A DNA stretch of 9,973 nt from Candidatus Anaerobutyricum stercoripullorum (GTDB lineage: Bacteria > Bacillota > Clostridia > Lachnospirales > Lachnospiraceae), in the NCBI GenBank assembly GCA_019114885.1, contig DXEQ01000239.1:1-9973 (forward strand), written 5' to 3'. Numbering within the stretch: position 1 is the first letter of the stretch; every line of letters starts with the position of its first letter. The translations under genes and the position numbers were made by a program. Positions 6,145 through 9,973 of this stretch are shown here, piece by piece. The notes under the pieces were generated by a model. The model made no database searches. It was given only the letters and a program-made list of their open reading frames with translations, and was not told where the DNA came from.

Positions 6145-7530
6145 ATGGCTCAGTTATGGGGAGGACGCTTTACAAAAGAGACCGACAAGCTGGTTTATAA
6201 TTTTAACGCGTCCATCAGTTTTGATAAAAAGTTTTACCGTCAGGATATGGAAGGCAGCATGGCACACGTAAAAATGCTGGCTGCCGCCGGCATCCTGACC
6301 GAGGAGGAGAGGGACGATATCCTGAAAGGTATCGAAGGCATCCTTGCCGATGTGGAGAGCGGGAAACTTGCGATTTCCGATGAATATGAGGATATCCACA
6401 GTTTCGTGGAAGCGAATCTGATCGACCGCATTGGCGATACCGGCAAAAAGCTGCACACCGGAAGAAGCCGCAACGACCAGGTTGCCCTGGATATGAAGCT
6501 GTATACCAGAGAAGAGCTGATCGCCATCCGTCAGGAAGTGTTTGAACTGATTGAGACCTGTCACAGTCTCATGAAAGAGCATGTCCACACCGCCATGCCG
6601 GGCTTTACCCACCTGCAGAAGGCACAGCCGGTCACCCTCGCTCATCATATCGGCGCATATATGGAGATGTTCAAGAGGGACTACGACCGTCTCTGTGATA
6701 TCTATGAGCGGATGAATTACTGTCCTCTCGGCGCAGGCGCTCTCGCCGGCACCACCTACCCTCTGGACAGAGAGATGACCGCTTCTTTGCTTGGTTTCTA
6801 CGGCCCGACTTTAAACAGTATGGATTCTGTCTCTGACCGGGACTATGTGCTGGAGCTTCTGAGTGCCCTGTCCATCATCATGATGCACCTGAGCCGTTTC
6901 TGCGAAGAGATTATCCTCTGGAACTCCAACGAATATCAGTTTGTGGAGATTGACGATGCTTACAGTACCGGCAGCAGCATCATGCCGCAGAAGAAGAATC
7001 CGGATATCGCCGAGCTGGTGCGCGGCAAGACCGGCCGTGTCTATGGCGCTCTGATGTCTCTGCTCACCACCATGAAGGGAATTCCTCTTGCCTACAATAA
7101 AGACATGCAGGAGGATAAAGAGCTGACCTTCGATGCCTATGATACCGTCAAAGGCTGTCTGGCTCTGTTTAACGGCATGTTAAAGACCATCACCTTCCAT
7201 CCGGAGATCATGGAGCGCAGTGCAAAACACGGCTTTACCAACGCCACGGACGCCGCTGATTATCTGGTCAACCACGGCGTGCCGTTCCGTGACGCCCACG
7301 GTATCGTCGGCAGACTGGTTCTCTATTGTATCGACAAAGGAATCTCTCTGGACGATATGAGTCTTGAGGAATACAAGGCCATCAGCCCGGTGTTTGAGGA
7401 AGATATCTACGACGCCATCTCTTTAAAGACCTGTATTGAGAAGCGCAATACCATCGGCGCTCCGGGACCGGAAGCCATGGAGAAGGTGATTGCGTTTAAT
7501 GAAAAGTGGGTGGAAGAGAGAAGACTCTGA
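6145..7530 (+). CDS. argH: Argininosuccinate lyase
   Basis: This 461-aa cytoplasmic enzyme performs the last step of arginine synthesis, splitting argininosuccinate into arginine and fumarate. It belongs to the fumarase/aspartase superfamily and acts as a homotetramer. It is full length. The superfamily signature GSSIMPQKKNPD is at residues 276-287, with Ser277 as the catalytic serine. Other conserved blocks are HTGRSRNDQ (104-112) and GFTHLQKAQP (153-162, with His156 in the active site). It starts MAQLWGGRF, the usual N-terminus, at an ATG 6 nt after AAAGGAGG. No other arginine gene, including argG, is adjacent, so it is transcribed alone from the promoter at 5980-6008. It is flanked on both sides by copies of a structured intergenic element. 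Confidence 0.98.
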   Translation: MAQLWGGRFTKETDKLVYNFNASISFDKKFYRQDMEGSMAHVKMLAAAGILTEEERDDILKGIEGILADVESGKLAISDEYEDIHSFVEANLIDRIGDTGKKLHTGRSRNDQVALDMKLYTREELIAIRQEVFELIETCHSLMKEHVHTAMPGFTHLQKAQPVTLAHHIGAYMEMFKRDYDRLCDIYERMNYCPLGAGALAGTTYPLDREMTASLLGFYGPTLNSMDSVSDRDYVLELLSALSIIMMHLSRFCEEIILWNSNEYQFVEIDDAYSTGSSIMPQKKNPDIAELVRGKTGRVYGALMSLLTTMKGIPLAYNKDMQEDKELTFDAYDTVKGCLALFNGMLKTITFHPEIMERSAKHGFTNATDAADYLVNHGVPFRDAHGIVGRLVLYCIDKGISLDDMSLEEYKAISPVFEEDIYDAISLKTCIEKRNTIGAPGPEAMEKVIAFNEKWVEERRL

Positions 7531-7545
7531 TTTGTGAGGTGTAGC

Positions 7546-7730
7546 TAAACAGACGACGGCGGGAGCACCCATGCCGCTTCGTCCGCCGACGCCCTCAGTT
7601 CGGACATCAGATATTTTATGATCAGGCAGGGTTGAACTGCTTTTTAAGCAGTTCACGGCTATCGCCGCACGGTCAGACGAAAAGTCCCGTCCTTTGTGCA
7701 AGCACAGGACGGGTACTTTATCGTCTTTCC
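7546..7730 (+). repeat. Structured intergenic element, copy 2, with an internal insertion
   Basis: The element begins with TAAACAGACG 16 nt after the argH stop, as in copy 1. It then holds about 90 nt absent from copy 1, including hairpins CGGCGG/CCGCCG (7557-7588) and a 10-bp perfect stem TGAACTGCTT/AAGCAGTTCA (7633-7655). The shared part resumes with CGGC-TATC-GCCG (7656-7667), a 3-nt spacer, GGTCAGA (7671-7677), and a 19-bp helix pairing 7675-7693 with 7706-7726 (two single-base bulges) around the 12-nt loop TTGTGCAAGCAC. Only TTCC follows the helix, so it is a weaker terminator than copy 1. Confidence 0.7.
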
Positions 7731-7756
7731 TGCCCCTGCTTTTCTTCATCAGTCTT

Positions 7757-7800
7757 CGCCATGTCCTCCTTCACAGGCCGCCGCCCGAAGGACATGGGCG
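7757..7800. other. Long hairpin upstream of the EamA-family gene
   Basis: CGCCATGTCCT (7757-7767) pairs with AGGACATGGGCG (7789-7800) apart from one extra base, around a GC-rich loop. No T-run follows on the + strand. The remainder to 7906 shows no gene, only a TTATATTTTAG stretch (7879-7889) that might include a -10 box without a clear -35. The whole 7531-7906 gap therefore holds structured elements and no credible coding region. Confidence 0.5.
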
Positions 7801-7906
7801 CATATTACGCCGTCTGGGTTATCCTCCCGATTCGCGGAAAAGATAAGATACAGCAACAACCCTCCACACAAATCAGAGTTATATTTTAGCAGAAAGAGGA
7901 ACACAT

Positions 7907-8887
7907 ATGGAAACACCAAAGAAAACACACAAGGTCAGGAATACATTTTTTCTGATCCTGACGGCTCTCATCTGGGGCGCCGCCTTCGTGGCGCAGAGTG
8001 TGAGCATGGATTATATCGAACCGCTGACGTTTATATTTCTGCGGTCGCTGATCGGGGGATTGTTCCTGATTCCCTGTATCTGGATGCTGGACTGGCTGAA
8101 CAGGAGAAGCGAAGATAGCGGGCAGGAAGCGGCGGACAGTCGGGAAGGACTGGCAGCGCGCGAAGCAGCGGCTGGCGAAAGGAAGGGGAACGTCCGTTGG
8201 TGGACGGACCGGCAGGTGCTGACCGGAGGAATCGTCTGCGGACTGTTTCTTTTTTTTGCCAACTGTTTTCAGCAGACCGGGATTCAGTACACGACCGTGG
8301 GAAAAGCGGGCTTTATCACTTCGTTTTATATTATTATCGTGCCGCTGCTGGGGATTTTTCTGAAAAGATATTGCGGGATCCTCACATGGGTCGCGGTGGT
8401 CATCGCGCTGGCGGGACTGTATTTTCTGTGTATGAATGAGGCGCTGGAGATTCAGACGGGAGATTTCCTGATTCTGATCTCTGCATTTTTATTTGCCGGG
8501 CAGATTCTGGCGATCGATCATTTTGTGCGCTTTGTGGACGGGGTGAAGATGTCCTGTATCCAGTTCCTCACCGGGGCGGTGCTGGGGTGTGTCGGGATGC
8601 TCCTGTTTGAGAGCCCGCAGATTTCGCTGATCGTGCAGGCAGCGGTTCCGGTGCTTTACACCGGCATCATGTCCACTGGCGTGGGATATACGCTGCAGAT
8701 TGTAGGACAAAAGGGGATGAATCCGACCATGGCGGCGCTGATCTTAAGTCTGGAGTCTGTTTTTTCCGCCCTGAGCGGCTTTGTGATCCTGCATCAGGTG
8801 ATGAGCGGACGGGAACTTCTGGGTTGTGTTCTCATGTTCACGGCAATTATTCTCGCGCAATTGCCGGATTTTCGGAAAAAGTTGTAG
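7907..8887 (+). CDS. EamA/DMT-family membrane transporter
   Basis: This 326-aa inner-membrane protein belongs to the drug/metabolite transporter superfamily, with two EamA repeats and about ten helices. The opening FFLILTALIWGAAFVAQSV (about 13-31) and FIFLRSLIGGLFLIP (about 42-56) are the typical first two helices. The second repeat contains ILISAFLFAGQILAIDHF (near 187-204). The first cytoplasmic loop (about 63-104) is unusually long and charged, with many Arg, Glu and Ala; most relatives have a short loop there. The ATG follows AGAGGA by 6 nt. Substrate cannot be predicted: members export amino acids, metabolites or cations, or import nucleotide sugars. The gene stands alone between the structured gap and an independently promoted binding-protein gene. 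Confidence 0.9.
   Translation: METPKKTHKVRNTFFLILTALIWGAAFVAQSVSMDYIEPLTFIFLRSLIGGLFLIPCIWMLDWLNRRSEDSGQEAADSREGLAAREAAAGERKGNVRWWTDRQVLTGGIVCGLFLFFANCFQQTGIQYTTVGKAGFITSFYIIIVPLLGIFLKRYCGILTWVAVVIALAGLYFLCMNEALEIQTGDFLILISAFLFAGQILAIDHFVRFVDGVKMSCIQFLTGAVLGCVGMLLFESPQISLIVQAAVPVLYTGIMSTGVGYTLQIVGQKGMNPTMAALILSLESVFSALSGFVILHQVMSGRELLGCVLMFTAIILAQLPDFRKKL
8841..8866 (+). terminator. Weak terminator-like hairpin inside the end of the EamA-family gene
   Basis: CGGCAATT (8841-8848) pairs perfectly with AATTGCCG (8859-8866) around a 10-nt loop. It is followed by only GATTTTCGG, so the T-run is short. It lies in coding sequence, so translation would compete with folding. No better terminator was seen before the next promoter at 8908. 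Confidence 0.3.
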
Positions 8888-8903
8888 GATTTTCGGCAAA
8901 AGT
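8866..8903. repeat. 17-bp tandem direct repeat across the EamA stop codon
   Basis: GGATTTTCGGAAAAAGT (8866-8882) recurs as GGATTTTCGGCAAAAGT (8887-8903), one mismatch, with a period of 21 bp. The stop codon TAG (8885-8887) lies at the junction. It looks like a small local duplication of the gene end. Confidence 0.75.
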
Positions 8904-8907
8904 CCCA

Positions 8908-8935
8908 TTGATTTTTGCATGAATATGTGTATAAT
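8908..8935 (+). promoter_or_regulatory. Sigma-A promoter of the binding-protein gene
   Basis: TTGATT (8908-8913) and a perfect TATAAT (8930-8935) are separated by 16 bp, 40 bp before the start codon. An AT-rich site resembling an ArgR box (8935-8952) directly follows. Confidence 0.8.
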
Positions 8936-8952
8936 AGTAATTATTATTCAGT
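8935..8952. promoter_or_regulatory. Possible ArgR/AhrC box
   Basis: TAGTAATTATTATTCAGT compares with the general ARG box pattern WNTGAATWWWWATTCANW. The right half ATTCA is exact and the left half GTAAT matches three of five bases. It lies at the transcription start, where ArgR would repress. AT-rich sites of this kind arise easily by chance, so this is weak. Confidence 0.25.
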
Positions 8953-8974
8953 TTATGAAAAAGGAGAGATTATA

Positions 8975-9787
8975 ATGAAGTTCAAAAAAGTAATCACACT
9001 GGCTATGGCTGCTGTTCTTGGCGCAGCACTTTTAACTGGCTGCGGCAGCTCAAATGATACACAGGAAGCCCCGGCAGAGGGCGATACCACTGCTGCTGTG
9101 GAGTCCACAGTTCCTACTGTGACAGAGGGCAAGCTCATCATGGCGACTAACGCATATTTCCCGCCGTATGAATATTATGAGAATAATGAGATTGTCGGTA
9201 TCGACGCGGAGATCGCGGGAGCAATCGCTGATAAGCTGGGACTTGAGGTGGAGATCCAGGATATGGAGTTTGATTCCATCATCACAGCCGTTGCCACAGG
9301 TAAGGCAGATATCGGTCTTGCGGGTATGACTGTCACACCGGAGCGTGCGAAGAACATCAACTTCTCTGATACATATGCGACAGGTATTCAGTCCGTTATC
9401 GTGACAGAGGATTCCGATATTCAGTCCATCGACGATCTGGCAGGCAAGAAGATTGGCGTGCAGTTATCTACCACCGGTGATATCAAAGCCAGCGAACAGT
9501 TCGGTGAGGAAAATGTAGAGAAGTTCAATAAAGGTAACGATGCGGTTATGGCATTATCCCAGGGCAAGATTGACGCCGTGATCATTGACAATCAGCCGGC
9601 TCTTTCCTATGTGGCAAGCACAGCCGGTCTTAAGATTCTGGATACACAGTACGCAGAGGAAGAGTACGCCGCATGTATCTCCAAGGACAATGATGCGCTT
9701 CTGGAAGCAGTGAACGGCGCTCTGGCTGAGTTAAAAGAGGATGGCACCATCCAGTCTATCCTTGACAAATATATCGTTGCAGAGTAA
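8975..9787 (+). CDS. Polar amino-acid ABC transporter substrate-binding lipoprotein
   Basis: This 270-aa family 3 extracellular solute-binding protein is anchored outside the cell by a lipid. The signal peptide MKFKKVITLAMAAVLGAALL ends in lipobox LTGC with Cys23 as the lipidated residue, followed by a Ser/Thr/Glu-rich linker. The mature domain starts near LIMATNAYFPPYEYYE and has two alpha/beta lobes. Arg124 in TPERAKNINFS is placed to bind the ligand carboxylate, and Asp205 in VIIDNQP to bind the alpha-amino group, as in HisJ/ArtJ relatives. This supports an amino-acid ligand; which one is not clear. The start is ATG 8975 after AAAGGAGAG. An upstream in-frame ATG at 8915 lies within the promoter and is rejected. 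It has its own promoter and terminator, with the probable permease gene beginning about 180 bp downstream. Confidence 0.94.
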   Translation: MKFKKVITLAMAAVLGAALLTGCGSSNDTQEAPAEGDTTAAVESTVPTVTEGKLIMATNAYFPPYEYYENNEIVGIDAEIAGAIADKLGLEVEIQDMEFDSIITAVATGKADIGLAGMTVTPERAKNINFSDTYATGIQSVIVTEDSDIQSIDDLAGKKIGVQLSTTGDIKASEQFGEENVEKFNKGNDAVMALSQGKIDAVIIDNQPALSYVASTAGLKILDTQYAEEEYAACISKDNDALLEAVNGALAELKEDGTIQSILDKYIVAE

Positions 9788-9840
9788 GGATCACAGAAAT
9801 TGCCGTCCGGGAGAGAAATCTCGCAGGCGGATGAAGACAG

Positions 9841-9887
9841 ATGCAGGGATTTGGACGTGTATTCGTCGTCCGGCCCTGCATTTTCTT
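9841..9887 (+). terminator. Rho-independent terminator after the binding-protein gene
   Basis: ATGCAGGG (9841-9848) pairs with CCCTGCAT (9874-9881), with an inner GGACG/CGTCC stem (9853-9871) and TTTTCTT at the 3' end. In binding-protein operons a hairpin here often lets only part of transcription continue into the permease, giving excess binding protein. Confidence 0.8.
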
Positions 9888-9966
9888 ATGGAATCTTATG
9901 GAGTGTCGGTACATTTTCTTAAAAAAGAGTACAGGCACAGAGAATTATAATAGAAAGGATGAGATT

Positions 9967-9973
9967 GTGAACG
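9967..9973 (+). CDS. Probable start of a further gene, cut by the window end
   Basis: GTG at 9967 follows GAAAGGATGAG (9952-9962) at good spacing, and a TATAAT lies at 9946-9951, although without a clear -35. Only two codons are visible. After a family 3 binding protein the usual next gene is the membrane permease of the same ABC importer, but nothing in these bases can show it. Confidence 0.35.

Noticed and set aside
7632..8118. Overlapping + strand open frames across the gap before the EamA gene
   Set aside because: They run through the hairpin-rich repeat and out of frame into a real membrane protein gene. Their composition is not protein-like and they lack ribosome binding sites.
1..9973. 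CRISPR array, tRNA, rRNA, tmRNA, transposase or phage genes
   Set aside because: No spaced direct-repeat array, cloverleaf, rRNA segment or mobile-element protein was recognised on either strand.

Overview
The window looks like the chromosome of an anaerobic Firmicute of the Lachnospiraceae or a closely related clostridial family. This is an inference from gene content and style: AAAGGAGG-type ribosome binding sites, consensus sigma-A promoters with 17-bp spacers, a DUF3793 gene next to a short-chain flavodoxin, and a small GMMCGMC metal-binding protein of a kind I associate with that group. All recognisable complete genes lie on the + strand. No rRNA, tRNA, CRISPR array, transposase or phage gene was seen.

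Left part (1-5852), a probable metal/iron-starvation locus. A TetR-family regulator (98-715) has a consensus promoter overlapped by a perfect 26-bp palindrome and a hairpin terminator folded over its own stop codon. Two translationally coupled ABC half-transporters follow (791-2575 and 2572-4323; each is a membrane domain fused to an ATPase). Next come a monocistronic 81-aa metal-binding protein (4456-4701) with its own promoter and terminator, then a DUF3793 gene (4841-5392) and a flavodoxin (5430-5852). A 16-bp dyad, GTTAGTT..N..CTAAY, occurs exactly three times, once upstream of each of the three units: the ABC pair, the metal-binding gene, and DUF3793-flavodoxin. One metal-responsive repressor, probably of the DtxR/IdeR type, could therefore control all three. 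Flavodoxin replaces ferredoxin when iron is scarce, and the ABC pair resembles the exporter-fold siderophore importers YbtPQ/IrtAB, so I read the region as an iron-acquisition and iron-sparing regulon.

Middle part (5853-7906). argH (argininosuccinate lyase, 6145-7530) stands alone with a good promoter and a roughly 130-nt structured 5' leader. On both sides of it lie two related structured intergenic elements (5873-5960 and 7546-7730). Each starts with the same 10-mer shortly after a stop codon, and they share a hairpin with a 12-nt loop whose stem shows compensatory base changes. This is the least explained signal in the window.

Right part (7907-9973). An EamA/DMT-family membrane transporter (7907-8887) is followed by a lipoprotein solute-binding protein for a polar amino acid (8975-9787), with its own promoter, a weak ArgR-box-like site and a strong terminator. 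The window ends at the probable first codons of another gene, plausibly the permease partner of that binding protein.
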